Of a DNA stretch of 64,000 bases, positions 16,661 to 31,200 are shown in pieces. The stretch's first letter is position 1, and each line of letters starts with the position of its first letter. The DNA comes from Sophora flavescens (Eukaryota; Streptophyta; Magnoliopsida; Fabales; Fabaceae): contig CM061064.1 in NCBI GenBank assembly GCA_030762895.1, positions 244,191,909 to 244,255,908 of the forward strand. The letters are read 5' to 3'. Made by a program: the position numbers and the translations under genes. Under the pieces are notes generated by a model. That model searched no databases and had not been told where the DNA came from. It saw only the letters and a program-made list of their open reading frames with translations.

Positions 16661-19600
16661 AGGGTTTATGGTTTGAATTAGGGTAAGAAATAGGCTTTTG
16701 GTTAAAATTAGGGTTTCGGGTCAAAATTAGGGTTCTGTGTCAAATTTAGGGTTTTGGGTCCAAATTAGGGTTTAGGGTTTGAATTAGGTTTTGAGTTTAA
16801 AAAAGGGTTTTGGGTCAAAAATTGGATTTGAATTAGGGTTTTGTGTTAAAATTATTGTTTTGGGAAAAATTAGGGTTCTGGGTCAAAATTAAGGTTCAGG
16901 ATCAAAATTACGGTTTAGGGTTTGCATTAGAGTTTTGAGTTTAAAATAGGGTTTTGGATCAAAATAGGGTTACAATTAGGGTTTTGGGTCCAAATTTGGG
17001 TTTTTGGTCAAAATTAGGGTTTAGGGCTTAAATTAAGGTTTTGCGTTAAAAATTGGGTTTTGGGTCAAAAATAAAGTTAGAATTAGGGTTTTGGGTCAAA
17101 ATTAGGGCTCTGGGTTAAAATTAGGGTTTTGGGTCAAAATTAGGGTTTTTGGTACAAATTAGGGTTTTGAGTTAAAAATAGGTTTTTGGGTAAAAATAGG
17201 CTTAGAATTAGGGTTTTGGGTTTACATTAGGGTTCTGGGTCAAAATTAGCGCTTAGGGTTAGAATTAGGGTTTCGAGTCAAAATTAGGGTTCTGGGTCAG
17301 ATCTAGGGTTAGGGTCAAAATTAGGGTTTTGAGTTTGAAGTAGGGTTTTGGGTCAAAAATAGGGTTAGAATTTGGGTTTTTTGTCAAAATTAGGGCTTTG
17401 GGTTACAATTAGGGTTTAGTATCAAAATTAGGGTTTATGGTTTGAATTAAGGTTTTGAGTTAAAAATAGGGTTTTGGGTCAAAAATCGGGTTAGAATTAA
17501 GGTTTTTGGTCAAAATTAGGGTTTTGGGTTAAAATTAGGGTTTTGGTTTAAAATTTGGGTTTCGGGTTAAAATTAGGGTTCTGGGTCAAAATTAGGGTTT
17601 AGGGTTTGAATTAGGGTTAGAATTAGGGTTTTGGTTAAAATTAGGGTTCTGGGTCAATTTGAGGGTCCAAATTAGGGTATAGGGTTAGAATTAGGTTTTG
17701 AGTTAAAAATAGGTTTTGGGTCAAAAATAGGGTTAGAATTAGGGTTTTGGGTTAAAATTATGGTTGAGTTAAAATTAGGGTTTTGGAAAAATTAGGGTTC
17801 TGGGTCAAATTTAGGGTTTAGGTTCAAAATTAGGGTTTAGTGTTTGAATTAGGGTTTTGAGTTTAAAATATGGTTTTGGGTCAAAATAAGGTTAGAATTA
17901 GGGTTTGGGGTTAAAATTTGGGTATTGGGTCCAAATTAGGGTTTTGGCTCAAAATTAGAGTTTAGGGTTTGAATTAAGTTTTTGGGTTAAAAATAGGGTT
18001 TTGAGTCAAAAATAGGGTTAGAATTAGGGTTTTGGTTTAAAATTAGGGCTTTGGGTAACAATTAGTGTTTTGGGTTAATATTAGTGTTTAGGGTTTGAAT
18101 TAGGGTTTTGAGTTTAAAATAAGGTTTTGGGTCAAAATTATGGATTTGGTGTTAAATTAGGGTTTTAGGTCAAGGTTTGAATTAGGGTTTTAAGTTAAAA
18201 GTAGGGTTTTGGGTTAAAATTTAAGGTTTCGGGTCAGAATTAGGGTTTATGGTTTGAATTAGTGTAAGAATTAGGCTTTTGGTTAAAATTAGGGTTTCGG
18301 GTCAAAATTAGCGTTCTGTGTCAAATTTAGGGTTTTGTGTCCAAATTAGGGTTTAGGGTTTGAATTAGGTTTTGGGTCCAAATTAGGGTTTTGGGTCAAA
18401 AATTGGATTTGAATTAGGGTTTTGTGTTAAAATTATTGTTTTGGGAAAAATTAGGGTTCTGGGTCAAAATTAAGGTTCAGGATCAAAATTACGGTTTAGG
18501 GTTTGCATTAGAGTTTTGAGTTTAAAATAGGGTTTTTGATCAAAATAGGGTTAGAATTAGGGTTTTGGGTCCAAATTTGGGTTTTTGGTCAAAATTAGGG
18601 TTTAGGGTTTAAATTAAGGTTTTGTGTTAAAAATAGGGTTTTTGGTCAAAAAATAAGGTTAGAATTAGGGCTCTGGGTCAAAATTAGGGTTTTTGGTACA
18701 AATTAGGGTTTTGAGTTAAAAATAGGTTTTTGGGTCAAAAATAGGGTTAGAATTAGGGTTTTGGGTTAACATTAGGGTTCTGGGTCAAAATTAGTGCTTA
18801 GGGTTAGAATTAGGGTTTCGGGTCAAAATTAGGGTTCTGGGTCAGATCTAGGGTTAGGGTCAAAATTAGGGTTTTGAGTTTGAAGTAGGGTTTTGGGTCA
18901 AAAATAGGGTTAGAATTTGGGTTTTTTGTCAAAATTAGGGCTTTGGGTTACAATTAGGGTTTAGTATCAAAATTAGGGTTTAGGGTTTGAATTAGGGTTT
19001 TGAGTTAAAAATAGAGTTTTGGGTCAAAAATCGGGTTAGAATTAAGGTTTTTGGTCAAAATTAGGGTTTTGGGTTAAAATTAGGGTTTTGGTTTAAAATT
19101 TGGGTTTCGGGTTAAAATTAGGGTTCTGGGTCAAAATTAGGGTTTAGGGTTTGAATTAGGGTTAGAATTAGGGTTTTGGTTAAAATTAGGGTTCTGGGTC
19201 AATTTTAGGGTCCAAATTAGGGTATAGGGTTTGAATTAGGTTTTGAGTTAAAAATAGGTTTTGGGTCAAAAATAGGGTTAGAATTAGGGTTTTGGGTTAT
19301 AATTAGGGTTGAGTTAAAATTAGGGTTTTGGAAAAATTAGGGTTCTGGGTCAAATTTAGGGTTTAGGTTCAAAATTAGGGTTTAGTGTTTGAATTAGGGT
19401 TTTGAGTTTAAAATAGGGTTTTGGGTCAAAATAAGGTTAGAATTAGGGTTTGGGGTTAAAATTTGGGTATTGGGTCCAAATTAGAGTTTTGGCTCAAAAT
19501 TTGAGTTTAGGGTTTGAATTAAGTTTTAAAGTTAAAAATAGGGTTTTGAGTCAAAAATAGGGTTAGAATTAGGGTTTTGGTTTAAAATTAGGGCTTTGGG

Positions 19601-22600
19601 TAACAATTAGGGTTTTGGGTTAATATTAGTGTTTAGGGTTTGAATTACGGTTTTGAGTTTAAAATAGGGTTTTGGGTCAAAATTAGGGATTTGGTGTTAA
19701 ATTAGGGTTTTAGGTCATGGTTTGAATTAGGGTTTTAAGTTAAAAGTAGGGTTTTGGGTTAAAATTTAAGGTTTCGGGTCAAAATTAGGGTTTATGGTTT
19801 GAATTAGGGTAAGAATTAGGCTTTTGGTTAAAATTAGGGTTTCGGTCAAAATTAGCGTTCGTGTCAAATTTAGGGTTTTGGGTCCAAATTAGGGTTTAGG
19901 GTTTGAATTAGGTTTTGAGTTTAAAAAAGGTTTTGGGTCAAAAATTGGATTTGAATTAGGGTTTTGTGTTAAAATTATTGTTTTGGGAAAAATTAGGGTT
20001 CGGGTCAAATTTAAGGTTCAGGATCAAAATTACGGTTTAGGGTTTGCATTAGGGTTTTGAGTTTAAAATAGGGTTTTGGATCAAAATAAGATTAGAATTA
20101 GGGTTTTAGGTCAAAACTTGGGTTTTGTGTCCAAAATTGGGTTTTTGGTCAAAATTAGGGTTTAGGGTTTAAATTAAGGTTTTGCGTTAAAAATAGGGTT
20201 TTTGGTCAAAAATAAGGTTAGAATTAGGGTTTTGGGTCAAAATTAGGGCTCTGGGTTAAAATTAGGGTTTTGGGTCAAAATTAGGGTTTTTGGTACAAAT
20301 TAGGGTTTTGAGTTAAAAATAGGATTTTGGGTCAAAAATAGGGTTAGAATTAGGGTTTTGGGTTAACATTAGGGTTAGAATTAGGGTTTCGGGTCAAAAT
20401 TAGGGTTCTGGGTCAGATCTAGGGTTAGGGTCAAAATTAGGGTTTTGAGTTTGAAGTAGGGTTTTGGGTCAAAAATAGGGTTAGAATTTGGGTTTTTTTG
20501 TCAAAATTAGGGCTTTGGGTTACAATTAGGGTTTAGTATCAAAATTAGGGTTTAGGGTTTGAATTAGGGTTTTGAGTTAAAAATAGGGTTTTGGGTCAAA
20601 AATCGGGTTAGAATTAAGGTTTTTGGTCAAAATTAGGGTTTTGGATTAAAATTAGGGTTTTGGTTTAAAATTAGGGTTTCGGGTTAAAATTAGGGTTCTG
20701 GCTCAAAATTAGGGTTTAGGGTTTGAATTAGGGTTAGAATTAGGGTTTTGGTTAAAATTAGGGTTCTGGGTCAATTTTAGGGTCCAAATTAGGGTATAGG
20801 GTTTGAATTAGGTTTTGAGTTAAAAATAGGTTTTGGGTCAAAAATAGGGTTAGAATTAGGGTTTTGGGTTAAAATTAGGGTTTTGAGTTAAAATTAGGGT
20901 TTTGGAAAAATTAGGGTTATGGGTCAAATTTAGGGTTTAGGTTCAAAATTAGGGTTTAGTGTTTGAATTAGGGTTTTCAGTTTAAAATAGGGTTTTGGGT
21001 CAAAAATAAGGTTAGAATTAGGGTTTGGGGTTAAAATTTGGGTATTGGGTCCAAATTAGGGTTTTGGCTCAAAATTAGAGTTTATGGTTTGAATTAAGTT
21101 TTTGAGTTAAAAATAGGGTTTTGGGTCAAAAATAGGGTTAGAATTAGGGTTTTGGTTTAAAATTAGGGCTTTGGGTAACAATTAGTGTTTTGGGTTAATA
21201 TTAGTGTTTAGGGTTTGAATTAGGGTTTTGAGTTTAAAATAAGGTTTTGGGTCAAAATTATGGATTTGGTGTTAAATTAGGGTTTTAGGTCAAGGTTTGA
21301 ATTAGGGTTTTAAGTTAAAAGTAGGGTTTTGGGTTAAAATTTAAGGTTTCGGGTCAGAATTAGGGTTTATGGTTTGAATTAGTGTAAGAATTAGGCTTTT
21401 GGTTAAAATTAGGGTTTCGGGTCAAAATTAGCGTTCTGTGTCAAATTTAGGGTTTTGTGTCCAAATTAGGGTTTAGGGGTTGAATTAGGTTTTGGGTCCA
21501 AATTAGGGTTTTGGGTCAAAAATTGGATTTGAATTAGGGTTTTGTGTTAAAATTATTGTTTTGGGAAAAATTAGGGTTCTGGGTCAAAATTAAGGTTCAG
21601 GATCAAAATTACGGTTTAGGGTTTGCATTAGAGTTTTGAGTTTAAAATAGGGTTTTTGATCAAAATAGGGTTAGAATTAGGGTTTTGGGTCCAAATTTGG
21701 GTTTTTGGTCAAAATTAGGGTTTAGGGTTTAAATTAAGGTTTTGTGTTAAAAATAGGGTTTTTGGTCAAAAAATAAGGTTAGAATTAGGGCTCTGGGTCA
21801 AAATTAGGGTTTTTGGTACAAATTAGGGTTTTGAGTTAAAAATAGGTTTTTGGGTCAAAAATAGGGTTAGAATTAGGGTTTTGGGTTAACATTAGGGTTC
21901 TGGGTCAAAATTAGTGCTTAGGGTTAGAATTAGGGTTTCGGGTCAAAATTAGGGTTCTGGGTCAGATCTAGGGTTAGGGTCAAAATTAGGGTTTTGAGTT
22001 TGAAGTAGGGTTTTGGGTCAAAAATAGGGTTAGAATTTGGGTTTTTTGTCAAAATTAGGGCTTTGGGTTACAATTAGGGTTTAGTATCAAAATTAGGGTT
22101 TAGGGTTTGAATTAGGGTTTTGAGTTAAAAATAGAGTTTTGGGTCAAAAATCGGGTTAGAATTAAGGTTTTTGGTCAAAATTAGGGTTTTGGGTTAAAAT
22201 TAGGGTTTTGGTTTAAAATTTGGGTTTCGGGTTAAAATTAGGGTTCTGGGTCAAAATTAGGGTTTAGGGTTTGAATTAGGGTTAGAATTAGGGTTTTGGT
22301 TAAAATTAGGGTTCTGGGTCAATTTTAGGGTCCAAATTAGGGTATAGGGTTTGAATTAGGTTTTGAGTTAAAAATAGGTTTTGGGTCAAAAATAGGGTTA
22401 GAATTAGGGTTTTGGGTTATAATTAGGGTTGAGTTAAAATTAGGGTTTTGGAAAAATTAGGGTTCTGGGTCAAATTTAGGGTTTAGGTTCAAAATTAGGG
22501 TTTAGTGTTTGAATTAGGGTTTTGAGTTTAAAATAGGGTTTTGGGTCAAAATAAGGTTAGAATTAGGGTTTGGGGTTAAAATTTGGGTATTGGGTCCAAA

Positions 22601-25600
22601 TTAGAGTTTTGGCTCAAAATTAGAGTTTAGGGTTTGAATTAAGTTTTAAAGTTAAAAATAGGGTTTTGAGTCAAAAATAGGGTTAGAATTAGGGTTTTGG
22701 TTTAAAATTAGGGCTTTGGGTAACAATTAGGGTTTTGGGTTAATATTAGTGTTTAGGGTTTGAATTACGGTTTTGAGTTTAAAATAGGGTTTTGGGTCAA
22801 AATTAGGGATTTGGTGTTAAATTAGGGTTTTAGGTCATGGTTTGAATTAGGGTTTTAAGTTAAAAGTAGGGTTTTGGGTTAAAATTTAAGGTTTCGGGTC
22901 AAAATTAGGGTTTATGGTTTGAATTAGGGTAAGAATTAGGCTTTTGGTTAAAATTAGGGTTTCGGGTCAAAATTAGCGTTCTGTGTCAAATTTAGGGTTT
23001 TGGGTCCAAATTAGGGTTTAAGGTTTGAATTAGGTTTTGAGTTTAAAAAAGGGTTTTGGGTCAAAAATTGGATTTGAATTAGGGTTTTGTGTTAAAATTA
23101 TTGTTTTGGGAAAAATTAGGGTTCTGGGTCAAATTTAAGGTTCAGGATCAAAATTACGGTTTAGGGTTTGCATTAGGGTTTTGAGTTTAAAATAGGGTTT
23201 TGGATCAAAATAAGATTAGAATTAGGGTTTTAGGTCAAAACTTGGGTTTTGGGTCCAAAATTGGGTTTTTGGTCAAAATTAGGGTTTAGGGTTTAAATTA
23301 AGGTTTTGCGTTAAAAATAGGGTTTTTGGTCAAAAATAAGGTTAGAATTAGGGTTTTGGGTCAAAATTAGGGCTCTGGGTTAAAATTAGGGTTTTGGGTC
23401 AAAATTAGGGTTTTTGGTACAAATTAGGGTTTTGAGTTAAAAATAGGATTTTGGGTCAAAAATAGGGTTAGAATTAGGGTTTTGGGTTAACATTAGGGTT
23501 AGAATTAGGGTTTCGGGTCAAAATTAGGGTTCTGGGTCAGATCTAGGGTTAGGGTCAAAATTAGGGTTTTGAGTTTGAAGTAGGGTTTTGGGTCAAAAAT
23601 AGGGTTAGAATTTGGGTTTTTTTGTCAAAATTAGGGCTTTGGGTTACAATTAGGGTTTAGTATCAAAATTAGGGTTTAGGGTTTGAATTAGGGTTTTGAG
23701 TTAAAAATAGGGTTTTGGGTCAAAAATCGGGTTAGAATTAAGGTTTTTGGTCAAAATTAGGGTTTTGGATTAAAATTAGGGTTTTGGTTTAAAATTAGGG
23801 TTTCGGGTTAAAATTAGGGTTCTGGCTCAAAATTAGGGTTTAGGGTTTGAATTAGGGTTAGAATTAGGGTTTTGGTTAAAATTAGGGTTCTGGGTCAATT
23901 TTAGGGTCCAAATTAGGGTATAGGGTTTGAATTAGGTTTTGAGTTAAAAATAGGTTTTGGGTCAAAAATAGGGTTAGAATTAGGGTTTTGGGTTAAAATT
24001 AGGGTTTTGAGTTAAAATTAGGGTTTTGGAAAAATTAGGGTTATGGGTCAAATTTAGGGTTTAGGTTCAAAATTAGGGTTTAGTGTTTGAATTAGGGTTT
24101 TCAGTTTAAAATAGGGTTTTGGGTCAAAAATAAGGTTAGAATTAGGGTTTGGGGTTAAAATTTGGGTATTGGGTCCAAATTAGGGTTTTGGCTCAAAATT
24201 AGAGTTTTGGGTTTGAATTAAGTTTTTGAGTTAAAAATAGGGTTTTGGGTCAAAAATAGGGTTAGAAATAGGGTTTTGGTTTAAAATTAGGGCTTTGGGT
24301 AACAATTAGGGTTTTGGGTTAAAATTAGTGTTTAGATTCAAAATTAGGGTTTAGGGTTTGAATTAGGGTTTTGATTTTAAAATAGGGTTTTGGGTCAAAA
24401 TTAGGGATTTGGTGTTAAGTTAGGGTTTTAGGTCAAGGTTTGAATTAGGGTTTTGAGTTAAAAGTAGGGTTTTGTTTCAAAAATAGTGTTAAAATTAGGG
24501 TTTTGGGTTAAAATTAGGGTTTCGGGTCAAAATTAGGGTTTATGGTTTGAATTAGGGTAAGAATTAGGCTTTTGGGTAAAATTAGGGTTTCGGGTCAAAA
24601 TTAGGGTTCTGTGTCAAATTTAGGGTTTTGGGTCCAAATTAGGGTTTAGGGTTTGAATTAGGTTTTGAGTTTAAAAAAGGGTTTTGGGTCAAAAATTGGA
24701 TTTGAATTAGGGTTTTGTGTAAAAATTATAGTTCTGGGAAAAATTAGGGTTCTGGGTCAAATTTAAGGTTCAGGATCAAAATTACGGTTTAGGGTTTGCA
24801 TTAGGGTTTTGAGTTTAAAATAGGGTCTTGGATCAAAATAGGGTTAGAATTAGGGTTCTGAGTCAAAACTTGGGTTTTGGGTCCAAATTTGGGTTTTTGG
24901 TCAAAATTAGGGTTTAGGGTTTAAATTAAGGTTTTGCGTTAAAAATAGGGTTCTGGGTCAAAAATAAGTTTAGAATTAGGGTTTTGGGTCAAAATTAGGG
25001 CTCTGGGTTAAAATTAGGGTTTTGGGTCAAAATTAGGGTTTTTAGTACAAATTAGGGTTTTGAGTTAAAAATAGGTTTTTGGGTCAAAAATAGGGTTAGA
25101 ATTAGGGTTTGGGGTTAACATGAGGGTTCTGGGTCAAAATTAGCGCTTAGGGTTAGAATTAGGGTTTCGGGTCAAAATTAGGGTTCTGGGTCAGATCTAG
25201 GGTTATGGTCAAAATTAGGGTTTTGAGTTTGAAGTAGGGTTTTGGGTCAAAAATAGGGTTAGAATTTGGGTTTTTTGTCAAAATTAGGGCTTTGGGTTAC
25301 AATTAGGGTTTAGTATCAAAATTAGGGTTTAGGGTTTGAATTAGGGTTTTGAGTTAAAAATAGGGTTTTGGGTCAAAAATCGGGTTAGAATTAAGGTTTT
25401 TGGTCAAAATTAGGGTTTTAGGATAAAATTAGGGTTTTGGTTTAAAATTAGGGTTTCGGGTTAAAATTAGGGTTCTGGGTCAAAATTAGGGTTTAGGGTT
25501 TGAATTAGGGTTTTGGTTAGAATTAGGGTTCTGGGTCAATTTTAGGGTCCAAATTAGGGTATAGGGTTTGAATTAGGTTTTGAGTTAAAAATAGGTTTTG

Positions 25601-28265
25601 GGTCAAAAATAGGGTTAGAATTAGGGTTTTGGGTTAAAATTAGGGTTTTGGAAAAATTAGGGTTCTGGGTCAAATTTAGGGTTTGGGTTCAAAATTAGGG
25701 TTTACAGTTTGAATTAGGGTTTTGAGTTTAAAATAGGGTTTTGGGTCAAAAATAGGGTTAGAATTAGGGTTTTGGTTTAAAATTAGGGCTTTGGGTAACA
25801 ATTAGGGTTTTGGGTTAATATTAGTGTTTAGGGTTTGAATTAGAGTTTTGAGTTTAAAATAGGGTTTTGGGTCAAAATAGGGTTAGATTAGGGTTTTGGT
25901 TTAATTAGGGTTTGGGTAAATTGGTTTGGGTTAATATTAGTGTTTAGGGTTTGAATTAGAGTTTTGAGTTTAAAATAGGGTTTTGGGTCAAAATTAGGGA
26001 TTTGGTGTTAAATAGGGTTTTAGGACAAGGTTTGAATTAGGGTTTTAAGTTAAAAGTAGGGTTTTGGGTTAAAATTTAAGGTTTCGGGTCAAAATTAGGG
26101 TTTATGGTTTGAATTAGGGTAAGAATTAGGCTTTTGGTTAAAATTAGGGTTTCGGGTCAAAATTAGGGTTCTGTGTCAAATTTAGGGTTTTGGTTCCAAA
26201 TTAGGGTTTAGGGTTTGAATTAGGTTTTGAGTTTAAAAAAGGGTTTTGGGTCAAAAATTGGATTTGAATTAGGGATTTGTGTTAAAATTATTGTTTTGGG
26301 AAAAATTAGGGTTCTGGGTCAAAATTAAGGTTCAGGATCAAAATTACGGTTTAGGGTTTGCAATAGAGTTTTGAGTTTAAAATAGGGTTTTGGATCAAAA
26401 TAGGGTTAGAATTAGGGTTTTGGGTCCAAATTTGGGTTTTTTGTCAAAATTAGGGTTTAGGGTTTAAATTAAGGTTTTGCGTTAAAAATTGGGTTTTGGG
26501 TCAAAAATAAGGTTAGAATTAGGGTTTTGGGTCAAAATTAGGGCTCTGGGTTAAAATTAGGGTTTTGGGTCGAAATTAGGGTTTTTGGTACAAATTAGGG
26601 TTTTGAGTTAAAAATAGGTTTTTGGGTCAAAATAGGCTTAGAATTAGGGTTTTGGGTTTACATTAGGGTTCTGGGTCAAAATTAGCGCTTAGGGTTAGAA
26701 TTAGGGTTTCGGGTCAAAATTAGGGTTCTGGGTCAGATCTAGGGTTAGGGTCAAAATTAGGATTTTGAGTTTGAAGTAGGGTTTTGCGTCAAAAATAGGG
26801 TTAGAATTTGGGTTTTTTGTCAAAATTAGGGCTTTGGGTTACAATTAGGGTTTAGTATCAAAATTAGGGTTTAGGGTTTGAATTAGGGTTTTGAGTTAAA
26901 AATAGGGTTTTGGGTCAAAAATCGGGTTAGAATTAAGGTTTTTGGTCAAAATTAGGGTTTTTGGTTAAAATTAGGGTTTTGGTTTAAAATTTGGGTTTCG
27001 GGTTAAAATTTGGGTTCTGGGTCAAAATTAGGGTTTAGGGTTTGAATTAGGGTTAGAATTAGGGTTTTGGTTAAAATTAGGGTTCTGGGTCAATTTGAGG
27101 GTCCAAATTAGGGTATAGGGTTTGAATTAGGTTTTGAGTTAAAAATAGGTTTTGGGTCAAAAATAGGGTTAGAATTAGGGTTTTGGGTTAAAATTAGGGT
27201 TTTGAGTTAAAATTAGGGTTTTGGAAAATGTAGGGTGCTGGGTCAAATTTACGGTTTAGGTTTAAAATTATGGTTTAGGGTTTGAATTAGGGTTTTGAGT
27301 TTAAAATAGGGTTTTGGGTCAAAAATAAGGTTAGAATTAGGGTTTGGGGTTAAAAAATTTGGGTATTGGGTCCAAATTAGGGTTTTGGCTCAAAATTAGA
27401 GTTTAGGGTTTGAATTAAGTTTTTGAGTTAAAAATAGGGTTTTGGGTCAAAAATAGGGTTAGAATTAGGGTTTTGGTTTAAAATTAGGGCTTTGGGTAAC
27501 AATTAGGGTTTTGTGTTAAAATTAGTGTTTAGGTTCAAAATTAGGGTTTAGAGTTTAAAGTAGGGTTTTGTTTCAAAAATAGTGTTAAAATTAGGGTTTT
27601 GGGTTAAAATTTAGGGTTTGGTCAAAATTAGGGTTTATGGTTTGAATTAGGGTAAGAATTAGGCTTTTGGGTAAAATTAGGGTTTCGGTCAAAATTTAGG
27701 GTTCTGTGTCAAATTTAGGGTTTTGGGTCCAAATTAGGGTTTAGAGTTTGAATTAGGTTTTGAGTTTAAAAAGGGTTTTGGACAAAAATTGGATTTGAAT
27801 TAGGGTTTTGTGTTAAAATTATTGTTTTGGGAAAAATTAGTGTTCTGGGTCAAATTTAAGGTTCGGGGATCAAAATTACGGTTTAGGGTTTGCATTAGGG
27901 TTTTGAGTTTAAAATAGGGTTTTGGATCAAAATAGGGTTAGAATTAGGGTTTTGTGTCAAAACTTGGGTTTTGGATCCAAATTTCGGTTTTTGGTCAAAA
28001 TTAGGGTTTAGGGTTTAAATTAAGGTTTAGCGTTAAAAAAAGGGTTTTCGACAAAAAAAAGGTTAGAAGTCGGGTTTAGGGTCAAAATTATGGCTCTGGG
28101 TTAAAGTTAGGGTTTTGGGAAAAAAATTAGGGTTTTGGTACAAATTAGGGTTCGAGTTAAAAATAGGTTTTTGGGTCAAAAATAGGGTTAGAATTAGGGT
28201 TTTGGGTCAAAATTAGCGCTTAGGGTTAGAATTAGGGTTTCCGGTCAAAATTAGGGTTCTGGGTC
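16661..28265 (+). repeat. Higher-order repeats of about 1.55 kb
   Basis: Spacing of the AGATCT landmark is 1545, 1571, 1549, 1575, 1654, 1542 and 1530 bp. The alternation 1545/1571/1549/1575 shows a dimer: about 17.9-21.0 kb and 21.0-24.1 kb are nearly identical at an offset of 3120 bp for at least 1.9 kb before small indels shift the register. From about 24.3 kb onward copies diverge more, with a short irregular patch at about 25860-25990. Confidence 0.9.
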
Positions 28266-31200
28266 AGATCTAGGGTTAGGGTCAAAATTAGGGTTTTGAG
28301 TTTGAAGTAGGGTTTTGGGTCACAAATAGGGTTAGAATTTGGGTTTTTTGTCAAAATTAGGGCTTTGGGTTACAATTAGGGTTTAGTATCAAAATTAGGG
28401 TTGAGGGTTTGAATTAGGGCTTTGAGTTAAAAATAGGGTTTTGGGTCAAAAATCGGTTTAGAATTAAGGTTTTTGGTCAAAATTAGGGTTTTGGGTTAAA
28501 ATTAGGGTTTTAGTTTAAAATTAGGGTTTCGGGTTAAAATTAGGGTTCTGGGTCAAAATTAGGGTTTAGTGTTAGAATTAGGGTTTTGGTTAAAATTAGG
28601 GTTCTGGGTCAATTTTAAGGTCCAAATTAGGGTTTAGGGTTTGAATTAGGTTTTGACTTTAAAATAGGGTTTTGGGTCAAAAATAGGGTTAGAATTAGGG
28701 TTTTTTGTCAAAATTAGGTCTTTGGGTTACATTTAGGGTTTAGTACAAAATTAGGGTTTAGGGTTTGAATTAGGGTTTTGAGTTAAAAATAGGATTCTGG
28801 GTCAAAAATCGGGTTAGAATTAAGGTTTTTGGTCAAAATTAGGGTTTTGGGTTAAAATTAGGGTTTTGGTTTAAAATTAGGGTTTCGGGTGAAAATTAGG
28901 GTTCTGGGTCAAAATTAGGGTTTTGGTTTCGAATTATGGTTTTGGTTAAATTAGGGTTCTAGGTCAATTTTAGGGTCCAAATTAGGGTTTAGGGTTTGAA
29001 TTAGGTTTTGTGTTTAAAGTAGGGTTTTGGGTCAAAAATAGGGTTAGAATTAGGGTTTTGGGTTAAAATTAGGGTTTTGAGTTAAAATTAGGGTTTTGGA
29101 AAAATTAGGGTTATGGGGTCAAATTTACGGTTTAGGTTTAAAATTATGGTTTAGGGTTTGAATTAGGGTTTTGAGTTTAAAATAGGGTTTTGGGTCAAAA
29201 ATAAGGTTAGAATTAGGGTTTGGGGTTAAAAAATTTGGGTATTGGGTCCAAATTAGGGTTTTGGCTCAAAATTAGAGTTTAGGGTTTGAATTAAGTTTTT
29301 GAGTTAAAAATAGGGTTTTGGGTCAAAAATAGGGTTAGAATTAGGGTTTTGGTTTAAAATTAGGGCTTTGGGTAACAATTAGGGTTTTGTGTTAAAATTA
29401 GTGTTTAGGTTCAAAATTAGGGTTTAGAGTTTAAAGTAGGGTTTTGTTTCAAAAATAGTGTTAAAATTAGGGTTTTGGGTTAAAATTTAGGGTTTGGTCA
29501 AAATTAGGGTTTATGGTTTGAATTAGGGTAAGAATTAGGCTTTTGGGTAAAATTAGGGTTTCGGGTCAAAATTAGGGTTCTGTGTCAAATTTAGGGTTTT
29601 GGGTCCAAATTAGGGTTTAGAGTTTGAATTAGGTTTTGAGTTTAAAAAAGGGTTTGGACAAAAATTGGATTTGAATTAGGGTTTTGTGTTAAAATTATTG
29701 TTTTGGGAAAAATTAGTGTTCTGGGTCAAATTTAAGGTTCAGGATCAAAATTACGGTTTAGGGTTTGCATTAGGGTTTTGAGTTTAAAATAGGGTTTTGG
29801 ATCAAAATAGGGTTAGAATTAGGGTTTTGTGTCAAAACTTGGGTTTTGGATCCAAATTTCGGTTTTTGGTCAAAATTAGGGTTTAGGGTTTAAATTAAGG
29901 TTTTGCGTTAAAAATAGGGTTTTGGTCAAAAATAAGGTTAGAATTAGGGTTTTGGGTCAAAATTAGGGCTCTGGGTTAAAGTTAGGGTTTTGGGAAAAAA
30001 TTAGGGTTTTTGGTACAAATTAGGGTTCTGAGTTAAAAATAGGTTTTTGGGTCAAAAATAGGGTTAGAATTAGGGTTTTGGGTCAAAATTAGCGCTTAGG
30101 GTTAGAATTAGGGTTTCCGGTCAAAATTAGGGTTCTGGGTCAGATCTAGGGTTAGGGTCAAAATTAGGGTTTTGAGTTTGAAGTAGGGTTTTGGGTCAAA
30201 AATAGGGTTAGAATTTGGGTTTTTTGTCAAAATTAGGGCTTTGGGTTACAATTAGGGTTTAGTATCAAAATTAGGGTTGAGGGTTTGAATTAGGGCTTTG
30301 AGTTAAAAATAGGGTTTTGGGTCAAAAATCGGTTTAGAATTAAGGTTTTTGGTCAAAATTAGGGTTTTGGGTTAAAATTAGGGTTTTAGTTTAAAATTAG
30401 GGTTTCGGGTTAAAATTAGGGTTATGGGTCAAAATTAGGGTTTAGGGTTAGAATTAGGGTTTTGGTTAAAATTAGGGTTCTGGGTCAATTTTAGGGTCCA
30501 AATTAGGGTTTAGGGTTTGAATTAGGTTTTGACTTTAAAATAGGGTTTTGGGTCAAAAATAGGGTTAGAATTAGGGTTTTTTGTCAAAATTAGGTCTTTG
30601 GGTTACATTTAGGGTTTAGTACAAAATTAGGGTTTAGGGTTTGAATTAGGGTTTTGAGTTAAAAATAGGATTCTGGGTCAAAAATCGGGTTAGAATTAAG
30701 GTTTTTGGTCAAAATTAGGGTTTTGATTTAAAATTAGGGTTTTAGGTGAAAATTAGGGTTCCGGGTCAAAATTAGGGTTTTGGGTTCGAATTAAGGTTTT
30801 GGTTAAAATTAGGGTTCTGGGTCAATTTTAGGGTCCAAATTAGGGTTTAGGGTTTGAGTTAGGTTTTGAGTTTAAAGTAGGGGTTTGGGTCAAAAATAGG
30901 GTTAGAATTAGGGTTTTGGGTTAAAATTAGGGTTTTGAGTTAAAATTAGGGTTCTGGGTCAAATTTACGGTTTAGGTTCATAATTAGGGTTTAGGGTTTC
31001 AATTAGGGTTTTGAGTTTAAAATAGGGTTTTGGGTCAAAAATAAGGTTAGAATTAGGGTTTGGGGTTAAAAAATTTGGGTATTGGGTCCAAATTAGGGTT
31101 TTGGCTCAAAATTAGAGTTTAGGGTTTGAATTAAGTTTTTGAGTTAAAAATAGGGTTTTGGGTCAAAAATAGGGTTAGAATTAGGGTTTTGGTTTAAAAT

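Noticed and set aside
16143..16724. Long frames across the N gaps at 16143-16724 and 39939-40582
   Set aside because: They consist almost entirely of undetermined bases; the few real residues are satellite sequence.
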